Shown here: positions 1 through 10,266 of the stretch, one piece after another | How the letters are laid out: every line of letters starts with the position of its first letter | Numbering within the stretch: position 1 is the stretch's first letter | Source: Erythrobacter sp. | Lineage (GTDB): Bacteria; Pseudomonadota; Alphaproteobacteria; Sphingomonadales; Sphingomonadaceae | Reading direction: 5' to 3' | NCBI GenBank assembly: GCA_009993635.1 | Contig: JAACTC010000005.1 | Span: 62,001-126,000, forward strand | Length of the DNA stretch: 64,000 bases | The notes under the pieces: generated by a model | Seen by the model: only the letters and a program-made list of their open reading frames with translations | The model's database searches: none | What the model was told of the DNA's origin: nothing | Made by a program: the position numbers and the translations under genes

Positions 1-1514
<1,514 letters not shown>

Positions 1515-1531
1515 TTTCCAGGCTCCTCGCT

Positions 1532-1623
1532 CGTCATTGCGAGGGGTGTAGCGATCAGGCAATCCAGGGCAGTCTTGCGCCGTTCTGGATTGCCACGCTG
1601 CCCGAAGGCCGCTGGCGATGACG
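1532..1623. repeat. REP-like imperfect inverted repeat between ctaD and ctaB
   Basis: The left arm begins CGTCATTGCGAGG and contains GCAATCCAG. The right arm contains CTGGATTGCC and ends GCGATGACG, so the ends are mutually complementary. This fits the short palindromic repeats scattered through sphingomonad genomes (family recollection, not searched). It fills nearly all of the ctaD-ctaB gap and could fold in the transcript. Confidence 0.7.
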
Positions 1624-1637
1624 ATAAGATTGTGACC

Positions 1638-2576
1638 ATGACCACCACGACGACCCTCATCACGCCGACCGCAGCGACGCCGATGTCGAGCCATTGGCGC
1701 GACTTCCTCGCGCTGACGAAGCCGGGCGTCGTTAGACTGGTCGTCTTCACCGGCCTGTGCGGCCTTCTCGCCGCGCCGGGCAGCATCAACCCGGTGCTCG
1801 GCTTCACCGCGATCCTGTGCATTGCGCTTGCGGCAGGCGGTGCGGCGGCGTTCAACCAGTGGTACGAAGCGGATCTCGACGCGCTGATGAAGCGCACGGC
1901 CAAGCGCCCGATCCCCGCAGGCCGCGTCAGCAAGAATGACGCGCGTGATTTCGCCAGCGTGCTGTGCGGTGCCTCGATACTGGTGATGGGCCTTGCGATC
2001 GGCTGGCTCGCCGCCGCGATCCTCGCCGTGTCGATTTTCTACTACGTCGTGATCTACACCATGTGGCTCAAGCCGCGCACACCCCAGAACATCGTGATTG
2101 GGGGCGGGGCGGGTGCCTTCCCTCCGCTGATCGGCTGGGTAGCGGTGACGGGTGACATCACGCTGACGCCGGTGCTGCTATTCGCGATCATTTTCTTCTG
2201 GACGCCGCCGCATTTCTGGGCGCTCGCGATGTTCGTGAAGGGCGACTACGCCAATGCCGGCGTCCCGATGATGCCTGTGGTGCATGGAGAGCGCGCGACG
2301 CGCTATCAGATCCTCGGCTATTCGCTGTTCATGGTGCCGCTGGCCGCCGCGCCCTGGTATCTCGGCACAGCGGGGATCGCCTATGGCGTCGCTTCGCTGG
2401 TGCTGACCGGGTTCTTTGCGGCGCTTTCCGTCCCCGTGGGTCTGCGCACCTCGGTTTCGGGTGACACGATGAAGCCGGAAAAGCGGCTTTTCGCCTATTC
2501 GATCGTCTATCTATTCGCGCTGTTCGGTGCGCTTGTGGTCGATCGCGTGCTTCAGAACGCAGGGGTAATCGCATGA
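1638..2576 (+). CDS. ctaB: protoheme IX farnesyltransferase
   Basis: Converts heme B to heme O by adding a farnesyl group, the first step towards heme A for the aa3 oxidase. It is a polytopic UbiA-superfamily membrane enzyme. The first Asp-rich motif is visible as [19 protein letters not shown], followed by a second polar loop around [20 protein letters not shown]. The frame is open upstream to 1575; I chose the ATG at 1638 (MTTTTT) because the upstream residues come from the repeat, and ATG 1683 (MSSHW) is also possible. Its stop overlaps the start of the next small ORF (ATGA). Confidence 0.95.
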   Translation: MTTTTTLITPTAATPMSSHWRDFLALTKPGVVRLVVFTGLCGLLAAPGSINPVLGFTAILCIALAAGGAAAFNQWYEADLDALMKRTAKRPIPAGRVSKNDARDFASVLCGASILVMGLAIGWLAAAILAVSIFYYVVIYTMWLKPRTPQNIVIGGGAGAFPPLIGWVAVTGDITLTPVLLFAIIFFWTPPHFWALAMFVKGDYANAGVPMMPVVHGERATRYQILGYSLFMVPLAAAPWYLGTAGIAYGVASLVLTGFFAALSVPVGLRTSVSGDTMKPEKRLFAYSIVYLFALFGALVVDRVLQNAGVIA

Positions 2577-2725
2577 CCGACGACAAGCATCCCCCGCGCA
2601 TGACGCCCGAGGAAGAGGCGCGTTTCAAGGAGGCGCGCAAGGGCCGCAATCTCGCCATCGGCGGGGCACTGCTGTTCTTTGCGATCCTGTTCTACGCGAT
2701 CACCATCGTGAGGATGGGCGACTGA
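2573..2725 (+). CDS. small membrane protein of the oxidase cluster (CoxF-like)
   Basis: A 50-residue ORF starts in the ATGA that overlaps the ctaB stop and ends in a TGATG overlap with ctaG, so it is tightly embedded in the operon. The N-terminal half is charged ([17 protein letters not shown]) and is followed by one hydrophobic helix ([20 protein letters not shown]) and a short tail. Position and shape match the tiny proteins sometimes annotated CoxF between ctaB and ctaG in alphaproteobacteria. A role in oxidase assembly is inferred from context only. Confidence 0.8.
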   Translation: MTDDKHPPRMTPEEEARFKEARKGRNLAIGGALLFFAILFYAITIVRMGD

Positions 2726-3306
2726 TGGCATCCGCTGCGAACCCCGATCTCGATCAGAAGAACCTGCGGGTCGCGCTGATCGCGATGGCCGTGGCCGCGG
2801 CCATGGTTGCGCTCGGTTTCGCGGCCGTGCCGCTGTATCGCATTTTCTGCCAGGTCACCGGCTTTGCCGGGACCGCGCAGGTCGCAACCGAAAGCGATGC
2901 CGCCATCGCCCAGCGCCTTGCCTCCAGCGCAGGTGCGAAGCCGATCTCGATCCGCTTCGATGCCAATATCGCGCCCGGCCTGCCGTGGGAATTCGCGCCC
3001 GAGCAGAACACGGATGTGGTGCAGGTGGGCTCCCGCGACCTTGCCTTCTTCGTGGCGCGCAACAATTCGGACCAGCCGGTGACCGGCGCGGCGAGCTTCA
3101 ATGTCGAGCCCGAGCAGGCGGCCCCCTATTTCAACAAGATCCAGTGTTTCTGCTTTACCGAGCAGACGCTGCAGCCCGGCGAAGAGGTGCGGATGCCCGT
3201 ATTGTTCTATGTCGATCCGGCTGCGCTCGACGATCCCAACATGGAAGGCGTGGAGCAGATCACGCTGAGCTACACCTTCTACCGCAAACCGGCTGGCGAC
3301 AGCTGA
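2725..3306 (+). CDS. ctaG: cytochrome c oxidase assembly protein CtaG/Cox11
   Basis: Copper chaperone that inserts CuB into subunit I of the oxidase. It has a short cytoplasmic N-terminus, one transmembrane helix (about residues 14-35, ending AVPLYRIFCQVTG) and a periplasmic beta-sandwich domain. The copper-binding CFCF motif is present in NKIQCFCFTEQTLQPGEE. Its length of 193 residues is normal for the family. It starts in the overlap with the preceding small ORF. Confidence 0.96.
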   Translation: MASAANPDLDQKNLRVALIAMAVAAAMVALGFAAVPLYRIFCQVTGFAGTAQVATESDAAIAQRLASSAGAKPISIRFDANIAPGLPWEFAPEQNTDVVQVGSRDLAFFVARNNSDQPVTGAASFNVEPEQAAPYFNKIQCFCFTEQTLQPGEEVRMPVLFYVDPAALDDPNMEGVEQITLSYTFYRKPAGDS

Positions 3307-3368
3307 CCCTCTGGACCGCGGCTGGCCCCGACGGTATGGGCTGAACCGCTGAAAAGGAAAGACAACAC

Positions 3369-4238
3369 ATGGCCGGCGCCAAGAACCACGATTATCACAT
3401 TCTCGCCCCCGACATCTGGCCGGTGATGGGTGCGCTTTCGGCGCTCATCTTCACCACCGGCATGGTGTTCTACATGCACCAGGACACGATGAATGGCTGG
3501 CAGGTGATCCTGCCGCTGGGCATTGCCGGGCTGATCGCCACGTTCTGGGGCTGGTTCTCCAAGGTGGTGAACGAGGCGCAGCGCGGGGACCACACGCCGG
3601 TGGTGCAGCTGCACATGCGATACGGCATGATCCTGTTCATCCTTTCCGAAGTGATGTTCTTCGTCGGCTGGTTCTGGGCGTTCTTCGATTTTGCGCTGTT
3701 CCCCGCGCCGTTGGAACTGATTTCGGAAGGCACGTGGCAGAACATCATCGGGCAGGATGGCGCAGCCTCGGTGGCGGTCTTCCCGGCCGAGGGCATTCAT
3801 GTGATCGACGCCTACGACCTGCCGCTGATCAACACGATGATCCTGCTGTGTTCGGGCACCACGGTGACCTGGGCGCACCATTCGCTGATCAATGGCGATC
3901 GCGAAGGCCTGAAGCAGGGCCTGTGGGCGACCATCGCGCTGGGCGTGCTGTTCACCTCGATCCAGATCTTCGAATACGCCCATGCGCCGTTCGGCTTCGG
4001 CGGCGTCAACTATACCAGCGCCTTCTACATGGCGACGGGGTTTCATGGCTTCCACGTGCTGGTGGGGACGATCTTCCTGATCGTCTGCCTGCGCCGCGCC
4101 TATCTGGGCCACTTCACCCCGCGGCAGCACTTCGGCTTCGAAGCTGCGGCATGGTACTGGCACTTCGTCGACGTCGTGTGGCTGTTCCTGTTCATCGCCG
4201 TCTACGTCTGGGGTGGCTGGGGCGCCGAAGTCCACTGA
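3369..4238 (+). CDS. ctaE: cytochrome c oxidase subunit III
   Basis: Seven-helix core subunit of the aa3 oxidase, 289 residues. Characteristic segments include HMRYGMILFILSEVMFFVGW, TWAHHSLINGDREG, and the C-terminal GFEAAAWYWHFVDVVWLFLF. A clear ribosome-binding site (AAAGGAAAG) lies upstream of the ATG. Its stop overlaps the ATG of the DUF983 gene. Confidence 0.97.
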   Translation: MAGAKNHDYHILAPDIWPVMGALSALIFTTGMVFYMHQDTMNGWQVILPLGIAGLIATFWGWFSKVVNEAQRGDHTPVVQLHMRYGMILFILSEVMFFVGWFWAFFDFALFPAPLELISEGTWQNIIGQDGAASVAVFPAEGIHVIDAYDLPLINTMILLCSGTTVTWAHHSLINGDREGLKQGLWATIALGVLFTSIQIFEYAHAPFGFGGVNYTSAFYMATGFHGFHVLVGTIFLIVCLRRAYLGHFTPRQHFGFEAAAWYWHFVDVVWLFLFIAVYVWGGWGAEVH

Positions 4239-4621
4239 TGACCGATGGTGGCCGCAAGGCCAGCGAAACCGGGCAGCCCGCATTGCGCGAGGCTGCCCTT
4301 TTCGGTTTGTGCCCGCGTTGCGGCCAGCGCACGCTGTTCGCCGGATGGATCGCCTTCGCGCCCCGATGCAGCGCGTGCGATCTCGATTTTTCGCGCTTCA
4401 ACGTGGGTGACGGGCCGGCCGCGTTCCTGACGCTGGTCATCGGCGCCATCCTGGTCGGGCTGGCCGCGTGGCTCGAAGTCGCGGTGGGACCGCCCTGGTG
4501 GGTCCATGTGATACTGTGGGTGCCGCTCGGCGTGGCGCTGACGCTGGGCGGATTGCGCGTGGCGAAGGCGGCGCTGCTGTGGTCCGAATACCGCCAGAAG
4601 GCGGGCGAGGCAGGGCGATGA
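4238..4621 (+). CDS. DUF983 family protein
   Basis: 127-residue membrane protein with an N-terminal zinc-ribbon-like pair (CPRCGQRTLF ... CSACDLDF) and two hydrophobic helices (LTLVIGAILVGLAAWLEV and WVHVILWVPLGVALTLGG). DUF983 genes commonly sit between subunit III and SURF1 in alphaproteobacterial oxidase operons; their molecular function is unknown. The start overlaps the ctaE stop, and the stop overlaps the SURF1 start (ATGA), so translation is probably coupled. Confidence 0.92.
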   Translation: MTDGGRKASETGQPALREAALFGLCPRCGQRTLFAGWIAFAPRCSACDLDFSRFNVGDGPAAFLTLVIGAILVGLAAWLEVAVGPPWWVHVILWVPLGVALTLGGLRVAKAALLWSEYRQKAGEAGR

Positions 4622-5223
4622 ACATTCTGAAACGCCTGCCCCTGATCCCCAGCATCGTTGTGCTGGCCGCAGTCGCGACGATGATCGCGCTCGGCTTCTG
4701 GCAACTGGGCCGCGCGGACGAGAAGGCGGAACTTCTCGCACGCTATGCCGCTGCGGGCGGCAACCAGGAACCGGTCGCGTGGCCGGGGGACAATGACGAG
4801 CTCCTCAAACAGCGACTCTATCGCCGCAGCCAGATCGATTGCGTGAAGGTAACGGAGCTGACCGCCGTGGCGGGGACCAATGCGAAGGGATCGCCGGGCT
4901 GGGCGCAGATCGCACAATGCGAACTTGCAACGGGCGGCGAAGCGCGCATCGCGCTGGGCTGGACGCGCGGCCCCGATGGCCCGCTGTGGAATGGTGGCGA
5001 GGTTGCCGGGATCATCGCGCCGGGTCCGCGCCTGGTGGCCGATCCGCCGCGTGCCGGGCTGTTGCCGCTCGAACGGCCCGATCCCTCCGACCTGCCGAAC
5101 AACCACCTTGCCTATGCGTGGCAGTGGTTCCTGTTCGCGCTGACCGCGCTGGTGATCTATGCGCTGGCGGTGCGCAAGAAGGTGCTGGGCCAGGACGCCG
5201 AAACCGCACAGAGGGAGGGCTGA
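4618..5223 (+). CDS. SURF1 family cytochrome oxidase biogenesis protein
   Basis: SURF1 proteins help place heme A in subunit I. The 201 residues show the family topology: an N-terminal helix (IPSIVVLAAVATMIALGFWQLGRADEK region, with the conserved FWQLGRA signature), a periplasmic loop, and a second helix near the C-terminus (WQWFLFALTALVIYALAV). The ATG overlaps the DUF983 stop. It closes the oxidase block; thrC starts three bases after its stop. Confidence 0.93.
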   Translation: MNILKRLPLIPSIVVLAAVATMIALGFWQLGRADEKAELLARYAAAGGNQEPVAWPGDNDELLKQRLYRRSQIDCVKVTELTAVAGTNAKGSPGWAQIAQCELATGGEARIALGWTRGPDGPLWNGGEVAGIIAPGPRLVADPPRAGLLPLERPDPSDLPNNHLAYAWQWFLFALTALVIYALAVRKKVLGQDAETAQREG

Positions 5224-5225
5224 CC

Positions 5226-6623
5226 ATGCGCTATCTCTCCACCCGTGGGCGTGCGCCGGTGCTCGATTTCGAAGGTGCGACGCTGACCGGCCTCGCCAAT
5301 GATGGCGGCCTCTATCTGCCCGAGGAATGGCCGCAGTTTTCGGCGGCCGAGATCCGCGACATGCGCGGTCTGCCCTATCCAGAGCTTGCCGCGCGCATCA
5401 TGGCGCCCTTCGTGGGCGACAGCCTGACCGAGCAGGAACTGCTGGACCTGTGTCAGCAGGCCTACGGTAATTTCTCGCACGTTGCCGTCACTCCGCTGGT
5501 GCAGCTGGACGGGCAGCACTGGCTGCTGGAGCTGTTCCACGGGCCGACGCTGGCGTTCAAGGATGTGGCGCTGCAACTGCTCGGCCTGCTGTTCGAGACC
5601 TTCCTCGCCCGGCGCGACAATCCACTGACGATCATCGGCGCGACCAGCGGCGATACCGGCTCTGCCGCGATCCATGCGGTTGCGGGACGCAGGAATGTAG
5701 AGATTTTCATGCTCCACCCGGAAGGGCGGGTGAGCGAGATCCAGCGCCGCCAGATGACCACGGTGAGCGCGCCCAACGTGCACAACATCGCCATCGACGG
5801 CGGCAGTTTCGACGATGCGCAGGCGATGGTGAAGCGCATGTTCGCCGATAGCGCGCTGACCGAGACGCTGAATATCGGCGCGGTGAACTCGATCAACTGG
5901 GCACGGCTGATGGCGCAGGTGGTGTATTACTTCGCCGCCGCGCTCCAGCTCGGTGCGCCCGACCGCAAGCTCGCCTTCAGCGTGCCGACGGGCAATTTCG
6001 GCGATGTCTTCGCAGGCTATGTGGCCGCGCAGATGGGCTTGCCGATCGAGCGGCTGATCGTAGCGACCAACAAGAACGACATTCTCGCGCGCGCGATTCG
6101 CGACGGCGACTATTCGGTGGGCGAGAGCCACGCGACGATCACACCATCGATGGATATCCAGGTCAGCTCCAATTTCGAGCGCCTGCTGTTCGAGGCGAAC
6201 GGACGCGATGCCGCCGCGCTGGGAGCGCAGATGGATGGGTTCGGCAGCAGCAAGGCGCTGACCCTCGATCCCCGTCAGCGTGAGGGGATCGCGGCGCTGT
6301 TCTCGGCAGAGCGCGCCACGCCCGGGCAGACGCTGAAGGCGATGCGCTGGGCGTACGAATCATGCGGCGAGGTGATCGATCCGCATACGGCGGTCGGCCT
6401 CCATGCCGCGCGTTCAGAGCGGCTCGACCCGGCGGTGCCCGTCGTCACGCTCGCAACCGCGCACCCCGCCAAGTTTCCCGACGCGGTCGAGCAGGCAATC
6501 GGGCAATCCGCACCGCTGCCCGCGCGGACAGGCGATCTGTTCTCGCTGGAGGAACGCTTCGAAGCGCTGCCCGCAGATTACGACACGGTGCGCGACCACA
6601 TTGCGGCCAGGGCCGCGCGCTGA
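5226..6623 (+). CDS. thrC: threonine synthase
   Basis: PLP enzyme that converts O-phosphohomoserine to threonine. The 465 residues match the longer proteobacterial type. The N-terminal MRYLSTRG, the Schiff-base Lys in GPTLAFKDVALQ (Lys112) and the PLP-phosphate loop GATSGDTGSAAIHAVAG are visible, as is GAVNSINWARLMAQ. It follows SURF1 by two bases, although it is functionally unrelated to the oxidase. Its stop overlaps the next start (TGATGG). Confidence 0.97.
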   Translation: MRYLSTRGRAPVLDFEGATLTGLANDGGLYLPEEWPQFSAAEIRDMRGLPYPELAARIMAPFVGDSLTEQELLDLCQQAYGNFSHVAVTPLVQLDGQHWLLELFHGPTLAFKDVALQLLGLLFETFLARRDNPLTIIGATSGDTGSAAIHAVAGRRNVEIFMLHPEGRVSEIQRRQMTTVSAPNVHNIAIDGGSFDDAQAMVKRMFADSALTETLNIGAVNSINWARLMAQVVYYFAAALQLGAPDRKLAFSVPTGNFGDVFAGYVAAQMGLPIERLIVATNKNDILARAIRDGDYSVGESHATITPSMDIQVSSNFERLLFEANGRDAAALGAQMDGFGSSKALTLDPRQREGIAALFSAERATPGQTLKAMRWAYESCGEVIDPHTAVGLHAARSERLDPAVPVVTLATAHPAKFPDAVEQAIGQSAPLPARTGDLFSLEERFEALPADYDTVRDHIAARAAR

Positions 6624-7609
6624 TGGCCAAGCTGCGCCTCGAACCGCAGCTGATGATCGGGCAGCCCTGGGCGGATTATGGCCTGATCGACAGCGGACAC
6701 GGCCGCAAGCTGGAGCGATTCGGCCGCTTCCGCTTCATTCGACCCGAACCGCAGGCGATGTGGAGCCCGCGCGAAAGCGACTGGCAGGCCGACGGCGAAT
6801 TCCTCCCCGGAGCGGACGAGGATGGCGGCGGTCGCTGGGATTTGTCGCCCGAAGTGCCCGATAGCTGGACGCTCGCGTGGGACGGTGTCCGCTTCAACGC
6901 GCAGTGCACCCCGTTCCGCCACCTCGGCTTCTTCCCCGACATGGCGCCGGTCTGGGAATGGATGCGGGAGCAACTCGATCCTCCCCATATTGGGGAGGGG
7001 GACCACCCGCAGGGTGGTGGAGGGGCAGGTTCTCCGCAAGGCGCCCTCCGTCAGCCGCGAGAAGCGGCTGCCACCTCCCCCGATGGGGGAGGATCGAGTA
7101 CCCTCAACCTGTTCGGCTATACCGGCGTCGGCACGCTCGCGCTGAGCCAGTGCGGCGCGGTCACGCATGTCGATGCCTCCAAGAAATCGGTCGCACAGGC
7201 GCGCGAGAATGCCGCGCTTGCGGGGATGGAGGACCGCCCGATCCGCTGGCTGGTCGACGATGCGGCGAAGTTCGCCGCGCGCGAGGTCCGGCGCGAGAAT
7301 CGCTATGACGGGATCATCCTCGATCCGCCCAAGTTCGGGCGCGGGCCGAAGAACGAGACCTGGCGGATCGAGGAAGGCCTCGCCCCGCTGATCGCCGATT
7401 GCCGGCAATTGCTCGACGAAAACAGCCGCTTCCTGTTCCTCACCGTCTACGCCGTACGGATGAGCAGCCTGGCGCTCGCCGCGTTGCTCGACGAAGCTTT
7501 CGCGGGCCTGCCCGGCACCATCGAACACGGCGATCTGGGCGTGCGCGAGGAAAACGAGGGCCGCGTTCTGCCCACCGCCATCTTCGCACGCTGGCGCAAT
7601 CCCGCTTGA
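6623..7609 (+). CDS. class I SAM-dependent methyltransferase, RlmI-like, with an inserted repeat peptide
   Basis: Probable rRNA large-subunit-type methyltransferase. The SAM-binding motif I is LNLFGYTGVGTLALSQCGA; motif IV is IILDPPKFGRGPKNETW, typical of RlmI/RlmK-like cytosine-C5 or guanine methylases. The N-terminal PUA domain of RlmI is absent. Residues about 118-159, low in complexity and rich in Gly/Pro (GDHPQGGGGAGSPQG), come from a palindromic repeat inserted in frame between MREQL and the strand TLNLFGYTG. The frame stays open through the element, so the protein may be functional with a surface loop. The start overlaps the thrC stop. Confidence 0.88.
   Translation: MAKLRLEPQLMIGQPWADYGLIDSGHGRKLERFGRFRFIRPEPQAMWSPRESDWQADGEFLPGADEDGGGRWDLSPEVPDSWTLAWDGVRFNAQCTPFRHLGFFPDMAPVWEWMREQLDPPHIGEGDHPQGGGGAGSPQGALRQPREAAATSPDGGGSSTLNLFGYTGVGTLALSQCGAVTHVDASKKSVAQARENAALAGMEDRPIRWLVDDAAKFAAREVRRENRYDGIILDPPKFGRGPKNETWRIEEGLAPLIADCRQLLDENSRFLFLTVYAVRMSSLALAALLDEAFAGLPGTIEHGDLGVREENEGRVLPTAIFARWRNPA
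6974..7098. repeat. palindromic repeat inserted in frame inside a coding sequence
   Basis: The element has perfect 13-base terminal inverted repeats: CTCGATCCTCCCC at 6974-6986, and its complement within GGGGGAGGATCGAG at 7085-7098. Inside are further hairpins: ACCACCC/GGGTGGT at 7002-7018 and AGCCGC/GCGGCT at 7053-7069. Related CTCCTCCCC...GGGGAG palindromes occur at 9408 and 14894 in intergenic DNA. Here the element is translated as part of the methyltransferase. Confidence 0.8.
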
Positions 7610-7619
7610 AGGGCCCCAG

Positions 7620-7991
7620 ATGACCGACAGCCTCACGCTCCAGTTCGCCGACATCGAGACCGATGTCCTCACCGGGATCTATTCCGAGGAGACGGGCAAG
7701 CCACAGCCGCTGCGGATCACGATCGAGGTGCACATGCGCCCGCAGTCCCGCTACGAGCCGGACACCACGCTCGACGCGAGCAAGAACTACATGGACCTGA
7801 AGCACGCTGCGACGCAGGCTTTGCCCGAAGGCGTGCATTTCAAGCTGATCGAGGCGGTCGCGGACCATATCTGCGAAACGCTTTTCCTGCAGGATGCGCG
7901 CATTCACGCGATCACGGTCAAGATCGTGAAGCTGGCCATTGCGGTCGATAACGAGAAGATCGGCATCACGCTGCATCGCGAGCGGCCCTGA
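7620..7991 (+). CDS. folB: dihydroneopterin aldolase
   Basis: Folate biosynthesis enzyme that cleaves dihydroneopterin to 6-hydroxymethyl-dihydropterin and glycolaldehyde. The 123-residue length is typical. Recognisable elements are the N-terminal TDVLTGIYSEETGKPQPLRI (tunnelling-fold strand), the active-site region DASKNYMDLKHA and LIEAVADHICETLF with the conserved Glu. Neighbouring pterin genes (moaA, moaD, moaE) agree with a pterin role. Confidence 0.9.
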   Translation: MTDSLTLQFADIETDVLTGIYSEETGKPQPLRITIEVHMRPQSRYEPDTTLDASKNYMDLKHAATQALPEGVHFKLIEAVADHICETLFLQDARIHAITVKIVKLAIAVDNEKIGITLHRERP

Positions 7992-7992
7992 G

Positions 7993-8376
7993 GTGGAAAG
8001 CGCCGCACCCGCCATCATCCGGGTGGACCCGCTACCCGAAAGCGCGCTCGATGCAGCGGCGGCCTTCCATGCCCGCTGGGCGGATGAAGTGCGCAATGCC
8101 GCTGCACAGGGCAGCGAATTCATCATCGTAGTGCTCCATCCCGCTCCGTTCGATCATGCCGACTGGCGCCGTGCTGCCGCGCGCGATCTGGCGCGTGCTT
8201 ACCCCGACCATTGCATCAATATCGTCGCCGGAATGGAGGGAGGCGCGCTGGCGCGGATGGTCGAATTCCTCGGCCGCGCTCCCGCAATTACCGGACAATT
8301 TCTGCCTCTTGCGGACAGCGCCCCTTGCGAGAGCGGCGGCGATGGCCGACTTGGGGACGATGACACGAACGGTTGA
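7993..8376 (+). CDS. small protein of unknown function between folB and moaA
   Basis: 127 residues from a GTG start one base after the folB stop. There is no ATG in a sensible place, and the frame overlaps the moaA start. The sequence EFIIVVLHPAPFDHADWRRAAARDLARAYPDHCINIVAG has alternating strand and helix character, and it might be a remnant Rossmann-type (short-chain-dehydrogenase-like) half domain, since folM-like dehydrogenases often neighbour folB. No nucleotide-binding glycine motif is present, so catalysis is not claimed. Confidence 0.65.
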   Translation: MESAAPAIIRVDPLPESALDAAAAFHARWADEVRNAAAQGSEFIIVVLHPAPFDHADWRRAAARDLARAYPDHCINIVAGMEGGALARMVEFLGRAPAITGQFLPLADSAPCESGGDGRLGDDDTNG

Positions 8377-9391
8377 TCGCCTCGACACGCTGACCGCGCC
8401 CGCACCGCTGGTCGATGCGCACCAGCGGCGGATTACCTACCTGCGCCTGTCGGTTACCGACCGCTGCGATCTTCGCTGTACCTATTGCATGCCCGAGCGG
8501 ATGCAGTTCCTCCCGAAGGCGGAGGTGCTGACACTCGAAGAACTGTACGATGTTGCCCGCGCTTTCATGGCGCGTGGTGTGCGCACGATCCGGCTGACGG
8601 GCGGTGAGCCGCTGGTGCGGCGCGATGTGATCGACCTGGTGCGCGCAATCGGCCGCCATGTCGGGTCCGAGCTGGACGAGGTCACGCTGACCACCAATGG
8701 CACCCAGCTGGCGGGCCACGCCGATGCGCTGGCGCGGGCGGGGGTGCGGCGGATCAATGTCTCGCTCGACACGCGCGATTCCGATACTTTCCGCGCACTC
8801 TCGCGCCGCGATGCGCTCCCGCAGGTGCTCGAAGGCATTGCCGCCGCGCGCGCAGCGGGCTTGCAGGTCAAGCTCAACACGGTCGCCATGCGCGGGGTGA
8901 ATGATGGCGAGATCCCCGATCTGGTCGCCTGGGCGCACCGACAAGGGCACGCCATCAGCCTGATCGAGACGATGCCGCTGGGCGAGGTGGACGAGGCCCG
9001 CGAGGATCGCTTCGTCTCGCTGGCGGATGTGCGCCGCGATCTGGAGTCGCGCTGGACGTTGGTACCCAGCGATGCGCGCACACCGGGGCCTTCGCGCTAT
9101 TTCGATATTGCCGAGACGGGCGGACGTATCGGCTTCATCACGCCGATGAGCGAGAATTTCTGCTCCGGCTGCAATCGCCTGCGGGTGACCGCCACCGGGC
9201 AGCTCTATCCGTGCCTTGGCGGAGGCGAGCGGGTCGATTTGCGCGCCGCGCTGCGCTCCGATGCGCCCGAAGCGGAGGTGGCTGGGGCTCTGGACCGCGC
9301 GATGCTTATCAAGCCCGAAAGGCATGATTTCCAGATCGGTGCGGGTCTCGCGCCAACGCAGCCGCGCCATATGTCGGTGACGGGCGGATGA
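8360..9391 (+). CDS. moaA: GTP 3',8-cyclase (molybdenum cofactor biosynthesis protein A)
   Basis: Radical SAM enzyme for the first step of molybdopterin synthesis. The N-terminal 4Fe-4S motif is CDLRCTYC, and the C-terminal cluster lies in FCSGCNRLRVTATGQLYPC. The chain ends in the conserved double Gly (SVTGG) important for activity. I chose ATG 8360 (MTRTVDRL), 17 bases inside the preceding gene; ATG 8342 (MADLGT) is the alternative. The length of 343 residues is normal. Confidence 0.95.
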   Translation: MTRTVDRLDTLTAPAPLVDAHQRRITYLRLSVTDRCDLRCTYCMPERMQFLPKAEVLTLEELYDVARAFMARGVRTIRLTGGEPLVRRDVIDLVRAIGRHVGSELDEVTLTTNGTQLAGHADALARAGVRRINVSLDTRDSDTFRALSRRDALPQVLEGIAAARAAGLQVKLNTVAMRGVNDGEIPDLVAWAHRQGHAISLIETMPLGEVDEAREDRFVSLADVRRDLESRWTLVPSDARTPGPSRYFDIAETGGRIGFITPMSENFCSGCNRLRVTATGQLYPCLGGGERVDLRAALRSDAPEAEVAGALDRAMLIKPERHDFQIGAGLAPTQPRHMSVTGG

Positions 9392-9407
9392 GTGTTCAGC
9401 CGCTAAT

Positions 9408-9505
9408 CTCCTCCCCCATGTGGGGGAGTTGGGTGGGGGCATCCGACGCATGGCCCGGCAGCACATCGTCACTCACGCCGAACCCCGACCGCCAACCCCT
9501 CCGAC
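9408..9505. repeat. palindromic repeat between moaA and moaD
   Basis: CTCCCCC at 9411-9417 pairs with GGGGGAG at 9422-9428, followed by a GGGTGGGGG run and, near the far end, complementary AACCCC/AACCCCTCC segments. The layout matches the element at 14894 and resembles the one inside the methyltransferase at 6974. It occupies most of the moaA-moaD gap and stops just before the moaD ribosome-binding site (AGGGAG). Confidence 0.65.
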
Positions 9506-9523
9506 GGCCAAGGGAGCAATAGC

Positions 9524-9766
9524 ATGTCCGTAACCGTCCTCTTCCTCGGCCCCTTGCGCGATCTCGCCGGTATGCCGCAGGCCGAATATCCCGCGCCGCT
9601 CGACTGGGACGGGCTGCTCACCGCTGTGCCCGCCGCCGTCGCAGAGCAGCTGCGCGAACCGCGCGTGCATGTCGCGTGCGCGGGCAAGGTTCTGGCCGAC
9701 AAGGCCGATCTCGCCGCGAAGGATGGAGACGAGGTCGCGCTGCTCCCTGCGGTGAGCGGCGGCTGA
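9524..9766 (+). CDS. moaD: molybdopterin synthase sulfur carrier subunit
   Basis: Ubiquitin-like 80-residue sulfur carrier that ends in the diagnostic VSGG. The final Gly is adenylated and thiocarboxylated before sulfur transfer to precursor Z. The preceding segment DEVALLPAVSGG is the family C-terminal signature. An AGGGAG ribosome-binding site precedes the ATG. The stop overlaps the moaE start (TGATGG), as expected for two subunits of one heterotetramer. Confidence 0.95.
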   Translation: MSVTVLFLGPLRDLAGMPQAEYPAPLDWDGLLTAVPAAVAEQLREPRVHVACAGKVLADKADLAAKDGDEVALLPAVSGG

Positions 9767-10233
9767 TGGCGCGGCTCGTTCTCGAAACCCCTGCCGATGT
9801 GCGGCTACTCGAAAAGGGGCTGTCGGGCGGCGAGGCGCTGGCCGCGTTCAACGCCGCTTATCCGGCTGCGGGCGGCATCGCGACCTTCCTCGGCAAGGTG
9901 CGGCCCGACGACGATGTGCGCGTGCTCGAGCTCTCGCATTACGAGCCGCTCACCCTGCCGGGAATGCGTGAGCTTGCCGATACCGCGCTGGCGCGCTGGC
10001 CGCTCGACGGGGTGCTGGTGTGGCATCGAATAGGCGTGATGCATCCGGGCGAGGGGATCGTGCTGGTTGCGGCGGCGGGCAGGCATCGCCGCGATGCCTT
10101 CCATGCGGTCGATTTCCTGATGGATTACCTGAAAAGCGCCGCGTGGCTGTGGAAGCGGGAGAAACGCGAGGATGGGTGGCACTGGATCGAGCCGCGCGCG
10201 CAGGATTTCGCAGACCGGAACCGATGGGACTAG
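9766..10233 (+). CDS. moaE: molybdopterin synthase catalytic subunit
   Basis: Large subunit of molybdopterin synthase, 155 residues, which joins MoaD to convert cyclic pyranopterin monophosphate to molybdopterin. Visible family segments are GGIATFLGKVR, LELSHYEPLTLPGM, VWHRIGVMHPGEGIVLVAAAGRHR and the C-terminal FLMDYLKSAAWLWKRE with the catalytic Lys region. Overlap with moaD implies coupled translation. Confidence 0.95.
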   Translation: MARLVLETPADVRLLEKGLSGGEALAAFNAAYPAAGGIATFLGKVRPDDDVRVLELSHYEPLTLPGMRELADTALARWPLDGVLVWHRIGVMHPGEGIVLVAAAGRHRRDAFHAVDFLMDYLKSAAWLWKREKREDGWHWIEPRAQDFADRNRWD

Positions 10234-10266
10234 GCACCGGGTGAGACCGGAATTTTCTTGCGCAAT

